Of a DNA stretch of 64,000 bases, positions 27,740 to 36,528 are shown one piece after another. Positions within the stretch are counted from its first letter, which is position 1; each line of letters begins with the position of its first letter. The notes beneath the pieces were generated by a model. It ran no database searches. It was not told the DNA's origin and saw only the letters and a list, made by a program, of their open reading frames with translations. The position numbers and the translations under genes are program-made. The stretch is from Microbacterium commune (GTDB taxonomy: Bacteria > Actinomycetota > Actinomycetes > Actinomycetales > Microbacteriaceae): assembly GCF_014836945.1 (NCBI RefSeq), contig NZ_JACSPX010000001.1:1325510-1389509 (forward strand), given 5' to 3'.

Positions 27740-28683
27740 GACAGGGAGACCTTTCGAGATGGGGTGGAATGGGGGGAGCGGATGCTCGTGTCGATCGCCC
27801 GCACGAGGCCGGTGTCGACCGCGAGTCCGGCGTCGAGTGCGGCGGCCAGACGCGAGCGCCCCCGCCGGCGCGGTGATCCGGATGCCGGCGGGTCGGCGTC
27901 TTCGACATCGGCCGCCGCGGGCGCGAGCGACGCGGCGAGCGGACTCAGCCGCACGACCTCGCCGATCACCACCACAGCGGGCGAGCGCACCTGCGCGGCG
28001 GCGGCGAGCTGCGCGATGGTGCTCAGCGTCCCGACGGTCACGCGCTCTGCGCTGCCGTAGCCGTCCTCGATGATCGCGACCGGGCAGTCGGCGCCGCGCG
28101 CGCCGGCGGCCAGCACGTGCGCCGAGTGCCCGAGCGTGCTGACGCCCATCAGCAGCACCAGCGTGTGGTCGGCGCCCGAGGTGCTCACCGACCCGCCGGG
28201 CTGGATCTGGTCGTGCGCGCTGATGACGCTGAACGAGGCGGCGACGCCGCGGTGCGTGAGCGGGATGCCGGCGATCGCCGGCACCGAGACGGCGCTGGTC
28301 ACGCCGGGCACCACATCGACTCGGATGCCCGCGGCCTCGCAGAACAGCTGCTCCTCACGGCCGCGGCCGAAGACGAACGGATCCCCGCCCTTCAGACGCA
28401 CGACCTCGCGGCCGGCCCGCGCCAGCTCGACGAGCAGCTCGTTGATGCCGTCCTGCGGCACCGGGTGGTGGCCGGGCAGCTTGCCGACGTCGATCACCTC
28501 GGCGGCGATGACCGCGCCCTCCGCGTGCAGCTGGGCGAGCACGCTGCGTGCGCCGAGCCGGTCGGCGACGATCACGTCGGCCTTCTCCAGAGCGCGCAGG
28601 CCGCGCAGGGTGAGCAGGCCGGCATCACCCGGACCCGCGCCGACGAGGGTCACGGTTCCGGCAGGGGTCGCTGTTCCGGTCAT
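27736..28683 (-). CDS. cobA: Uroporphyrinogen-III C-methyltransferase
   Basis: 315 residues from ATG 28683. Makes precorrin-2 by two SAM-dependent methylations, the first step of siroheme synthesis. SUMT motifs: VTLVGAGPGDAGLLTLRGLR near 10-29, VVRLKGGDPFVFGRGREEQ, GVTSAVSVPAIAGIPLTHRG. The methylase ends near residue 255; a 60-residue Ser/Arg/Pro-rich tail follows with no recognisable domain, so this is not a CysG fusion and has no dehydrogenase/chelatase part. Overlaps its neighbours by 4 bases on each side. Supplies the cofactor of the sulfite reductase in the same operon. Confidence 0.94.
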   Translation of the reverse strand: MTGTATPAGTVTLVGAGPGDAGLLTLRGLRALEKADVIVADRLGARSVLAQLHAEGAVIAAEVIDVGKLPGHHPVPQDGINELLVELARAGREVVRLKGGDPFVFGRGREEQLFCEAAGIRVDVVPGVTSAVSVPAIAGIPLTHRGVAASFSVISAHDQIQPGGSVSTSGADHTLVLLMGVSTLGHSAHVLAAGARGADCPVAIIEDGYGSAERVTVGTLSTIAQLAAAAQVRSPAVVVIGEVVRLSPLAASLAPAAADVEDADPPASGSPRRRGRSRLAAALDAGLAVDTGLVRAIDTSIRSPHSTPSRKVSLS

Positions 28684-29591
28684 GAGGTGCCTCCCAGCAG
28701 CAGGCCGCGATTGCGCAGCATCCGGCGCTCGAGCGGCCCGAAGACCACCAGCTCGATGACGATGCCGATCGTGAGGATGAGGATGATGGTGCCGAGCACG
28801 CTGGCCAGATCCGCCAGCTCGCGCGACTGGTTGAGCAGGGTTCCCAGGCCGAATCCCATCGAGCCGCCCATGGTGATGATCTCGGCGGCCATCAGCGATC
28901 GCCACGAGAACGCCCAGCCCTGCTTGAGTCCGGCGACGTAGCCGGGCAGCGACGCGGGGAGCACGACGGCGGTGGCGAGCTGCCAGCGGCTGGCGCCGAG
29001 CACGGTGCCCACCCTGCGCAGCTGCGGCGGCACCTGGTCGATGCCCGAGAGCAGCCCGTTCACGATGGACGGGATCGCACCCATCAGGATGACGAAGTAC
29101 GCCGTCGCGTCGGTCAGACCGAACCAGATGATCGCGGCGGGCACCCACGCCACCGAGGGCAGCACGGTCAAGCCCGAGATCAGCGGGCCGGCCGCGCGAC
29201 GCAGCAGCTTCCACTCCGCGAGCGCGAGGCCGAGCGGGGTGCCGATCGCGATCGCGATCAGAAAGCCGAGCCCGCCGCGTTCGAGGCTGGTGAGCACGGC
29301 CTGCTGCAGCCGACCGGATCCCCACGCGTCGCCGAGGGCGGCCAGCACGGCGGCGGGGCTCGGCGCCTTATCGGGGCGGGGGCCGGCCACGCTGATGTAG
29401 AGCTGCCACACGACCAGCAGCACGAGCAGCAGCACGATCGGCGGCAGCGCCTTGGCGAGCATCCCGCGCCAGCGCGGCGCATCCTGCGCCGACGTGGACT
29501 GCAGTCGGTCGAGGCCGGTCGAGAGGGTGCGCAGATCGTCATGCTCGCTGGAGGCGGCGCTCGACGACGGGGCCGATGTCTCAAGAGGCAT
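28680..29591 (-). CDS. ABC transporter permease, SsuC/TauC-like
   Basis: 303 residues from ATG 29591. N-terminal 45 residues are Ser/Asp-rich and cytoplasmic; six membrane helices follow. The EAA loop is present as VLGASRWQLATAVVLPASLP. GWAFSWRSLMAAEIITM and LNQSRELADLASVLGTIILI are typical of nitrate/sulfonate/taurine permeases. Overlaps the ATPase gene by 11 bases and cobA by 4. As part of the sulfur operon it most likely imports a sulfur source (sulfonate, or possibly sulfate). Confidence 0.9.
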   Translation of the reverse strand: MPLETSAPSSSAASSEHDDLRTLSTGLDRLQSTSAQDAPRWRGMLAKALPPIVLLLVLLVVWQLYISVAGPRPDKAPSPAAVLAALGDAWGSGRLQQAVLTSLERGGLGFLIAIAIGTPLGLALAEWKLLRRAAGPLISGLTVLPSVAWVPAAIIWFGLTDATAYFVILMGAIPSIVNGLLSGIDQVPPQLRRVGTVLGASRWQLATAVVLPASLPGYVAGLKQGWAFSWRSLMAAEIITMGGSMGFGLGTLLNQSRELADLASVLGTIILILTIGIVIELVVFGPLERRMLRNRGLLLGGTS

Positions 29592-30420
29592 TGCGAGCCA
29601 GCTCCTTCCGCAGCTCGGCGGTGATCTCGCCGGCGAGAGCGGTGACCTCGGGCGACTCGATGCGGCGTCCGATGGTGTTGCGGATGCGCCATTCGCCGGC
29701 GATCCGGCCCGGCCTGCTCGAGAGCAGCACGACCCGCTGACCGAGACGAGCGGCCTCCCGCACGTTGTGCGTGACGAACACGATCGTGCGGCCGGTCGCA
29801 CGCCACACCCGCTCGAGCTCCTCGTGCAGCAGATCGCGGGTGATGGCGTCGAGGGCCGCGAACGGCTCGTCCATGAGCAGCACCGGACGATCCTGGGCCA
29901 GTGCCCGCGCGAGGGCGACGCGCTGTCGCATACCTCCCGAGAGCTCGTGCGGTCGCCGGTCTCCGGCTTCGGCGAGATTGACGGTCGCCAGCAGCCGGTC
30001 GGCCTCCGTGCGGCGCTCACCGCGCGGCACGCCGCGCAGCCGCAGGGCCAGCTCGATGTTGCGGCGAGCGGTGAGCCACGGCATCAGCGCCGACTCCTGG
30101 AACATCACCGCGGATCCGCCGTCGGGCGTCTGGATCGCTCCGGAGGTGACCGGCTCGAGGCCCGCGATGAGGTTGAGCAGTGTCGATTTGCCGCAACCGG
30201 ATGCCCCGAGCAGGCACACGAACTCGCCGGGGGCGATATCGAGCGAGATGTCGTCGAGCACGACCGGCCCCGCGGCGTAGCGCTTGGTGACGTGCGAGAT
30301 GCGCACCGCCGGGGCTGCGGCCGGGCGTCCGCCGGGCAGCGGGCTGACGCCGTCGAAGCTGGGCGCGAGGGGCGCCTGCGCGACCGCCGGGGGCGCGAGG
30401 GTGTCGCGGGTCGTCATCAC
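29581..30420 (-). CDS. ABC transporter ATP-binding protein, SsuB/TauB-like
   Basis: 279 residues. Walker A GASGCGKSTLLNLIAGLE, Q loop near VMFQESALMPWLTA, signature LSGGMRQRVALARALAQD, Walker B VLLMDEPFAALD, and switch His in VFVTHNVREAARLG. An N-terminal extension of about 45 residues is Pro/Ala-rich. Two consecutive Met codons at the start overlap the stop of the binding-protein gene. Energises the SsuC-like permease downstream. Confidence 0.93.
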   Translation of the reverse strand: MMTTRDTLAPPAVAQAPLAPSFDGVSPLPGGRPAAAPAVRISHVTKRYAAGPVVLDDISLDIAPGEFVCLLGASGCGKSTLLNLIAGLEPVTSGAIQTPDGGSAVMFQESALMPWLTARRNIELALRLRGVPRGERRTEADRLLATVNLAEAGDRRPHELSGGMRQRVALARALAQDRPVLLMDEPFAALDAITRDLLHEELERVWRATGRTIVFVTHNVREAARLGQRVVLLSSRPGRIAGEWRIRNTIGRRIESPEVTALAGEITAELRKELARNAS

Positions 30421-31493
30421 TGCGCCCCGAGCCCGGCCGCCGACACCGTGTCGACGCCGGCATCCGAGAGCTGCGCGTTGAGCGCTCGCAGGTCGAACAG
30501 CCCGTCGATCGAGCCCTTCTTCTGGGTTCCGGCGGCCAGTCCGTTCGCGACGAGGGCCTCGAACGTCTCGGCGTGCGGATCGACGGTGAAGTCGACATGC
30601 TCGAGCGCACGGGCCAGCACGTCATCGGGCAGGCGCTTGCCGGTCGCCTCCTCGAGCTGTGCGTTGATGACGGCGTCGGCCTCGGACGCGTTCTCGTCGA
30701 GCCAGCGCACCGATGCGACGTGGCCGGCGAGCAGCTTGTCGACGACGTCGGGATGCTCGTCGGCGAAGTCCGCGCGCACGAGCAGCACCGTGGTCGGGAA
30801 CGCCCCGTCATCCCACAGATCGGCCTCGTCGACGAGCACGTGCGCGTCGGCCTCGACGACCAGGCGCGACACCCACGGCTCGGGCAGCCAGGCGCCGTCG
30901 AGCTGGCCGTCCTGGAAGAGCGTCAGCGTCTGCGCGTTCTCGGTCGGCGTGATCGCCACGTCGCCGGCGCCCGAGATCGAGGTCTCGTACCCTTCGTCGG
31001 CGAGCCAGCTGCGCAGCGCCACGTCCTGCGTGTTGCCGAGCTGAGGGCTGGCGAGGGTCGCGCCGTTCAGATCGGCCGGCGAGTCGATCCCCTCGCGCAC
31101 GACCAGCGCCGCGCCCCCCGACGTGGCCCCGGCGATGATGTGGGCCGAGGCCCCGCCGGACTGGATGAACGTGTTGATCGCCGGGTTGGGCCCGATGTAG
31201 GTGGCGTCGATCGCGCCCGCCGAGAGGGCCTCGATCGCGGCCGGGCCGGCGTTGAAGACCTCGGTGGTCAGGTCGATGTCGCCGAGCGCGTCGGCGAACA
31301 GCTCCTCCGACAGACCGACCAGCGCGGGCGCGTGGGTGACGTTGGCGAAGTAGCCCAGGCGCAGCTCGGTCGCCACCTCGCCTTCGGCCGCGGAGCCGGA
31401 TGCGGGGGCGCAGCCCGCGAGCGCCAATGCGGTGAGGCCCATCGCCAGGGCTCCCAGTGCGGTGAAGGTCCTGTTGCTGCGGGTGATGTTCAC
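30417..31493 (-). CDS. ABC transporter substrate-binding lipoprotein, SsuA/TauA-like
   Basis: 358 residues. Lipoprotein signal with lipobox LALAGC, lipid-modified Cys28. Mature part LRLGYFANVTHAPALVGLSE, GPNPAINTFIQSGG and GAWLPEPWVSRLV follow the nitrate/sulfonate/taurine binding-protein pattern. It starts 46 bases after cysN, the only real gap inside the sulfur operon. Substrate is inferred from context: a sulfonate or other sulfur compound; no classical CysP/Sbp or CysTW sulfate system is present in the operon. Confidence 0.9.
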   Translation of the reverse strand: MNITRSNRTFTALGALAMGLTALALAGCAPASGSAAEGEVATELRLGYFANVTHAPALVGLSEELFADALGDIDLTTEVFNAGPAAIEALSAGAIDATYIGPNPAINTFIQSGGASAHIIAGATSGGAALVVREGIDSPADLNGATLASPQLGNTQDVALRSWLADEGYETSISGAGDVAITPTENAQTLTLFQDGQLDGAWLPEPWVSRLVVEADAHVLVDEADLWDDGAFPTTVLLVRADFADEHPDVVDKLLAGHVASVRWLDENASEADAVINAQLEEATGKRLPDDVLARALEHVDFTVDPHAETFEALVANGLAAGTQKKGSIDGLFDLRALNAQLSDAGVDTVSAAGLGAQ

Positions 31494-31539
31494 GGTTTCG
31501 CCTCCTTAGGCTCGTGGTGCTGTGCGGACGTGCGGTCGG

Positions 31540-32838
31540 TCAGTCGATGACGGTGCCGGCGGCCAGTGTGGCGCCGTCGGCGGGATGGATCAGCAGCAGC
31601 GAGCCGCCCTCGCGGCTCTGCGCGTACGGCTCCAGCGGCAGGTCGGATGCCAGGCGCAGCCGCACCCGACCGATCTCGTTCTCGGCGAGCGCGGCATCCG
31701 GCGCCGTGGTCAGGTCGGCGTGCGCGAGTGTCTCGAGGTCGCGCCGGGTGAGCACCTCGGCGACGATCGCCTGCACGGTCGCGGTGCCGTGCTTGACGAG
31801 CACGCGCGCGCCGGGGGCGGTCGCGCGCGGATCCAGCTGGAACAGCTCGACCACGGCGTCCCGTCGCAGCGCGGGAGCCGAGCCCGCGGCGACGATCACG
31901 GCACCGCGGGCGGCGTCGATCTCGTCGGCGAGGGTCACCGTCACCGACTGCCGCACGCCGGCGGCGCCGGTGTCGGCTCCGGCGACGTGCACGCCGGTGA
32001 CCTCGGTGACCCGCCCGGAAGGCAGCACCTGCACGCGGTCGCCGACCGAGACGGCGCCGGCGGCGATCCGCCCGGCGAAGCCGCGGAAGTCCCGCAGCCG
32101 TTCCGCGTCGTCGGCGTCGATCTCGGGCGACAGCCCGCCCTGCGGTCGCAGCACGAGCTGCACCGGCAGCCGCAGCGGGGCATCGGCGTCGGTGCGCACC
32201 GGCAGCGTCTCGAGCAGCTCGAACAGCGTCTCGCCGCGGTACCACGGGGTGCGCTCTGACCGGTCGACGATGTTGTCGCCCTCGAGGGCGGAGACGGGCA
32301 GCACGCGCACGGCGGAGATGCCCAGCTCATCCGCCACGCGCAGCGCCTCGAGCTCGATGTCGACGTAGGTCTGCTCATCGAAGCCGACGAGGTCGATCTT
32401 GTTCACCGCGACGATCACGTGCGCCACCCGCAGCAGCGACGCCACGGCGAGGTGGCGCCGAGTCTGCTCGACCACGCCCTTGCGGGCATCCACCAGCACG
32501 ATCACCGCGTCGGCGGTGGCCGCTCCGGTGACCATGTTGCGGGTGTACTGCACGTGCCCTGGGCAGTCGGCGAGGATGAAGCTGCGCCGGTCGGTGGCGA
32601 AGTAGCGGTACGCGACGTCGATCGTGATGCCCTGCTCGCGTTCGGCGCGCAGGCCGTCGGTGAGCAGCGCGAAGTCGAAGGCCCCGTGCGCGAAACCGCG
32701 CGCCCGCGAGGTCGCGGCGACCTGGTCGAGCTGGTCGGCGAGGATCGCCTTCGCGTCGTGCAGCAGCCGGCCGACCAGGGTGGACTTGCCGTCGTCGACC
32801 GAGCCCGCGGTCGCGAACCGGAAGAGAGTCGTGCTCAT
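31540..32838 (-). CDS. cysN: Sulfate adenylyltransferase subunit 1 (GTPase)
   Basis: 432 residues from ATG 32838. EF-Tu-like GTPase that drives APS formation by CysD. G1 GSVDDGKSTLVGRLLHD at residues 12-28, G2 region EQGITIDVAYRYF, G3 DCPGHVQYTRNMVTG, G4 NKIDLVGF. Two beta-barrel domains follow. It stops there, with no fused APS kinase (CysC), in line with an APS rather than PAPS reductase in the operon. The start shares one base with the cysD stop. Confidence 0.96.
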   Translation of the reverse strand: MSTTLFRFATAGSVDDGKSTLVGRLLHDAKAILADQLDQVAATSRARGFAHGAFDFALLTDGLRAEREQGITIDVAYRYFATDRRSFILADCPGHVQYTRNMVTGAATADAVIVLVDARKGVVEQTRRHLAVASLLRVAHVIVAVNKIDLVGFDEQTYVDIELEALRVADELGISAVRVLPVSALEGDNIVDRSERTPWYRGETLFELLETLPVRTDADAPLRLPVQLVLRPQGGLSPEIDADDAERLRDFRGFAGRIAAGAVSVGDRVQVLPSGRVTEVTGVHVAGADTGAAGVRQSVTVTLADEIDAARGAVIVAAGSAPALRRDAVVELFQLDPRATAPGARVLVKHGTATVQAIVAEVLTRRDLETLAHADLTTAPDAALAENEIGRVRLRLASDLPLEPYAQSREGGSLLLIHPADGATLAAGTVID

Positions 32839-33809
32839 CAGAAATACCCGTCCTTCTTGCGGTCCTCCATGGCGGCCTCGCTGATGCGGTCGTCGGCGCG
32901 GGTGGCGCCCCGTTCGGTGAGCGTCGTGCGGGCGACCTCGTCGACGATCGACGCCGTGTCGGCGGCATCCGACTCCACCGCACCGGTGCAGCTCATGTCG
33001 CCGACCGTGCGGTAGCGCACCGTGCGACGCTCGACCTGCTCGTCGGGGCGGGGCTGCGAGAACTCGCCCACCGCCCACCACATGCCCGAGCGCTGGAACA
33101 CCTCCCTCTCGTGCGCGTAGTACAGCGGCGGCAGCGCGATGCCCTCGCGCTCGATGTAGCGCCAGATGTCGAGCTCGGTCCAGTTCGAGATCGGGAAGGC
33201 CCGCACGTGCTGGCCGGGCAGGTGCCGGCCGTTGTACAGGCTCCACAGCTCGGGACGCTGGTTGCGCGGATCCCACTGCCCGAACTCGTCGCGCAGCGAG
33301 ATGATGCGCTCCTTCGCGCGCGCCTTGTCCTCGTCGCGGCGTGCGCCGCCGAAGACCGCGTCGTGGCGACCGGCGGCGATCGCGTCGAGCAGCGGCTGCG
33401 TCTGCAGCGGGTTGCGCGTGCCGTCGGGGCGCTCGAGAAGCCGGCCGTCGTCGATATAATCCTGCACGCGCGCGACCTCGAGGTCGATGCCGAGACGGGC
33501 GATCGTCTCATCGCGGAAGCGGATGACCTCGGGGAAGTTGTGACCGGTGTCGACGTGCAGCACGGGGAACGGCACCCGCCCTGGCGCGAACGCCCTGGCT
33601 GCGAGGTGCAGCACGACCACCGAGTCCTTGCCGCCCGAGAAGAGCAGCACGGGTCGCTCGAACTCGGCGACCACCTCGCGGATGATGTGGATGCCCTCCG
33701 CCTCGAGCAGGTCGAGGGTGCTCAGGGTTCGGGTGGGCTCGACCTCCCGGTCGTTGAGCGAGCGGAGCGAGGCGAAACGCGTGGTGGTCTCCGGATTCGT
33801 GGCGTTCAT
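32838..33809 (-). CDS. cysD: Sulfate adenylyltransferase subunit 2
   Basis: 323 residues from ATG 33809. Forms APS from ATP and sulfate with CysN. PP-loop LLFSGGKDSVVVLHL near residue 53, then HVDTGHNFPEVI, GGARRDEDKARAKER and the C-terminal VGDMSCTGAVESDA and AAMEDRKKDGYF, all diagnostic of CysD. ATGA overlap with cysH. Longer frames upstream run through cysH and are not real. Confidence 0.96.
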   Translation of the reverse strand: MNATNPETTTRFASLRSLNDREVEPTRTLSTLDLLEAEGIHIIREVVAEFERPVLLFSGGKDSVVVLHLAARAFAPGRVPFPVLHVDTGHNFPEVIRFRDETIARLGIDLEVARVQDYIDDGRLLERPDGTRNPLQTQPLLDAIAAGRHDAVFGGARRDEDKARAKERIISLRDEFGQWDPRNQRPELWSLYNGRHLPGQHVRAFPISNWTELDIWRYIEREGIALPPLYYAHEREVFQRSGMWWAVGEFSQPRPDEQVERRTVRYRTVGDMSCTGAVESDAADTASIVDEVARTTLTERGATRADDRISEAAMEDRKKDGYF

Positions 33810-34558
33810 ACGTGCAGCCCGCATTCTGTCTTCGTCAGCCCGGCCCAGCGGCCGGATCGAGGGTCTTCGCCGGGGGCGACGGGCCTCGTGCACGGCGCGC
33901 AGCCGATCGACGGGTACCCGTTCGCGATCAGGGGGTTCACCGGCACATCGTGCGCGGCGCTGTACGCGGTGAGGTCGTCGAAGCTCCACGCCGCGACCGG
34001 GTTCACCTTCACGAGTCCGTTGCGCTCGTCCCACACGACCAGCTCCGTCTCAGCGCGCGTGGGCGCCTCGTCGCGGCGCACGCCCGTGAACCACGCCTCG
34101 TAGCCGCCGAGGGCCCGGTGCAGTGGCTCGACCTTCCGGCGCGCGCAGCACAGGCCCGGGTCGCGGGCGAACAGGTCGGTGCCGAACTCGGCATCCTGCT
34201 CCCGCACGCTCTGCGCGGGTTTCACGTCGACGACGATCACGTCGAGGCGCGACGCGACCTCGTCCCGCGTGAACCTCGTCTCGAGGAAGTGGTAGCCGGT
34301 GTCGAGGAACAGCACGTCGACCCCGGGCAGGCTCTGCGAGACGAGGTGGGGGAGGGCGGCGTCCGCCATCGAGCACGCGACGGCGACCTGCGAGACGGCG
34401 ATGTTGGCCGCGACCCACGCGACCACCTCGGCCGGGCTCGCCTCGTCAGGCTGTCGGCTGCGCAGCTCGGCGTTGCCGCGCTCGGCGAGCGCGCGCAGCT
34501 CGGACGCAGGGCGGCGCCCCTGCGGCAGGCTCAGCGACCCTCGTCGTGCGGTGCTCAC
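33806..34558 (-). CDS. cysH: Adenylyl-sulfate (APS) reductase
   Basis: 250 residues from GTG 34558. Reduces APS to sulfite with thioredoxin. The 4Fe-4S ligands CCARRK (about 136-137) and CAPC (about 218-221) are present, which separates assimilatory APS reductases (EC 1.8.4.10) from the cluster-free PAPS type. LFLDTGYHFLETR is the PP-loop-fold sulfate site; the C-terminal TECGLH holds the catalytic Cys. GTGA overlap with the sulfite reductase gene. Confidence 0.95.
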   Translation of the reverse strand: MSTARRGSLSLPQGRRPASELRALAERGNAELRSRQPDEASPAEVVAWVAANIAVSQVAVACSMADAALPHLVSQSLPGVDVLFLDTGYHFLETRFTRDEVASRLDVIVVDVKPAQSVREQDAEFGTDLFARDPGLCCARRKVEPLHRALGGYEAWFTGVRRDEAPTRAETELVVWDERNGLVKVNPVAAWSFDDLTAYSAAHDVPVNPLIANGYPSIGCAPCTRPVAPGEDPRSGRWAGLTKTECGLHV

Positions 34559-36273
34559 TGCAGCGCCTCGTCGTCGGCGCGGTGCGCCCACGTGGCGAAG
34601 CTCTCGCCCTCGGATCGGTCGGCGAGGTAGCGGCGGATCACCCGCTCCGCGTAGTCGGCGATGCCGTCGGCCGGAACCTTCAGCCCGCGCACGGTGCGCC
34701 CGAGGCCTGCCTCGGCGCGCCCCTCGGTGGCCAGGCCACCCCCGAGATGCACCTGATAGCCGGGAACCTGCTGGCCGTCGATCATGACGAGCTGGCCCTT
34801 CAGCCCGATGTCGGCCGTCTGGATGCGCGCGCACGAGTTGGGGCACCCGTTCACGTGCAGCGTGATGGTCTGGCCGATCTCGGGTTCGAGCTCGGCCAGG
34901 CGCTGCTCCAGCTGGTCGATCGCCTGCGCGGCGTTCGCCTTCGTCTCGACGATCGCGAGCTTGCAGAATTCGATGCCCGTGCAGGCGATCGTCCCGCGGC
35001 GGAACAGGCTCGGGCGCGATGGCAGACCGAGCTCGTCGAGCCCGGCGACGACGTGCGGCACGCGGTCCTCCGGCACATCGAGCACGAGGATCTTCTGGAA
35101 GACCGTCGGGCGCACGCGCTGCGATCCGTTCGCCTCGGCGAGGTCGGCGAGACGCGTCAGAGTGGTGCCGGAGAGACGGCCGACCGTGGTCGCGGCGCCG
35201 ATGTAGAACCGGCCGTCCTTCTGCCGGTGCACGCCGACGTGGTCGGGTGCGCCGACCGGCTCGGCGGGGGCCGGACCGTCGGGCAGCGGGGAGGCCAGGT
35301 ACTCGCTCTCGAGCACGTCGCGCATCTTCGCGGTGCCCCAGTCGGCGAGCAGGAACTTCATCCGCGCCTTGTTGCGCAGCCGGCGGTAGCCGTAGTCGCG
35401 GAAGATGCTGGTGACGCCGTACCACACCTCGGCCACCCGCTCCGGCGGCACGAAGGTGCCGAGCCGCTCGCCGAGGCGGGGCACCGCGGCGAGGGCGCCG
35501 CCGACCCACAGGTCGTAGCCGACACCGAGATCCGGGTGCTCGACGGCGACGAACGAGCAGTCGTTGATCTCGTGCACGACGTCCTGACTCGGATGCCCGG
35601 TGATCGCCGTCTTGTACTTGCGCGGCAGGTTCGAGAAGCTCGGGTCGCCGAGGTAGCGGTCGACGATCTCGCGCAGCTGCGGTGTCGGATCGATGAGCTC
35701 GTCCTCGGCGATGCCGGCCACGGCCGAGGCGAGGAAGGTGCGCGGCACGTCGCCGCAGGCCTCGGTGGTGTTCAGCCCGACCGCTTCGAGGCGACGCCAG
35801 GTCTCGGGCACGTCCTCGATGCGCACCCAGTGCAGCTGCACGTTCTGCCGGTCGGTGATGTCGGCGATGTCGCGGCCGAACTCCGTCGAGATCTCGCCGA
35901 TCACGCGCAGCTGCTGGGTGGTGAGCTGTCCGCCGTCGATGCGCACCCGCATCATGAAGTATTCGTCTTCGAGTTCGTGCGGCTCGAGCTGAGCGGTGCG
36001 GCCCCCGTCGATGCCGGGCTTGCGCTGGGTGTACAGCCCCCACCAGCGGAAACGCCCGTGCAGGTCGGACGGATCGATGCTCGCGAACCCGCCCTGGGCG
36101 TAGATCGTCTCGATGCGCTCGCGCACGTTGAGTCCGTCGTCGGCGAGCTTGATCTCCTCGTTCGTGTTCAGCGGCTCGCGTCCGTCGACGGCCCACTGGC
36201 CGTGCGGCTTGGTCGGCGTGCGACTGGTGCGGGTGCGCGCACCGCGGATGGTCGTCGGCTGCTGGATCGACAT
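34555..36273 (-). CDS. sir: Ferredoxin-dependent sulfite reductase
   Basis: 572 residues from ATG 36273, which has GAGGGGGG upstream; an ATG at 36306 would add eleven residues. Reduces sulfite to sulfide with six electrons (EC 1.8.7.1). Siroheme/4Fe-4S ligands are in CTGIEFC (about 430 and 436) and NGCPNSC (about 475 and 479). The two-fold repeated nitrite/sulfite reductase fold is complete (VQLHWVRIEDVPETWRRLEA; LRNKARMKFLLADWG). First gene of the operon, which also encodes the ferredoxin, ferredoxin reductase and siroheme methylase it needs. Confidence 0.95.
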   Translation of the reverse strand: MSIQQPTTIRGARTRTSRTPTKPHGQWAVDGREPLNTNEEIKLADDGLNVRERIETIYAQGGFASIDPSDLHGRFRWWGLYTQRKPGIDGGRTAQLEPHELEDEYFMMRVRIDGGQLTTQQLRVIGEISTEFGRDIADITDRQNVQLHWVRIEDVPETWRRLEAVGLNTTEACGDVPRTFLASAVAGIAEDELIDPTPQLREIVDRYLGDPSFSNLPRKYKTAITGHPSQDVVHEINDCSFVAVEHPDLGVGYDLWVGGALAAVPRLGERLGTFVPPERVAEVWYGVTSIFRDYGYRRLRNKARMKFLLADWGTAKMRDVLESEYLASPLPDGPAPAEPVGAPDHVGVHRQKDGRFYIGAATTVGRLSGTTLTRLADLAEANGSQRVRPTVFQKILVLDVPEDRVPHVVAGLDELGLPSRPSLFRRGTIACTGIEFCKLAIVETKANAAQAIDQLEQRLAELEPEIGQTITLHVNGCPNSCARIQTADIGLKGQLVMIDGQQVPGYQVHLGGGLATEGRAEAGLGRTVRGLKVPADGIADYAERVIRRYLADRSEGESFATWAHRADDEALQ

Positions 36274-36370
36274 CGAGCCCCCCTCGGATGAATGGCTGGG
36301 GATCAACGTACGGACTGCGATCCGAGGCGGAAACCTTCCATGACACGGAAAGACCAGGAGCGAAACACAG

Positions 36371-36394
36371 CGTCATGTGACGCGAAACATGACG
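36371..36394. promoter_or_regulatory. Inverted repeat upstream of the sulfur operon
   Basis: CGTCATGT-GACGCGAA-ACATGACG has perfect 8-base arms with an 8-base spacer, about 100 bases before sir. A further CATGACAC half-site lies at 36339-36346, next to TTCC/GGAA dyad sequence. This is a likely repressor or activator site (CysR/SsuR/McbR-like regulators are known for such operons in Corynebacterium, but with other motifs). No clear -10/-35 could be assigned. Function inferred. Confidence 0.55.
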
Positions 36395-36528
36395 CCAGAG
36401 GGGTGGCGTGATCGGCTCGAGTGTGCTGTCGCGTGCGCGGGATCGCGCGAGCGCAGGCGATCCGCCGGAGGTCGGTCCGCATCGGGCAGGGCCGTCCTGC
36501 GCTTGCGTGTTCGCCTGCCTCCGCCGGG

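Noticed and set aside
34546..36291. 581-codon open frame on the plus strand
   Set aside because: Antisense to sulfite reductase, which has intact siroheme/Fe-S ligands.
33806..36376. CysH read as an 856-residue fusion
   Set aside because: The extension is an out-of-frame reading of sir with Arg/Pro-rich composition; GTG 34558 gives a normal-length enzyme. The same applies to long forms of CysN, CysD, CobA and the permease.
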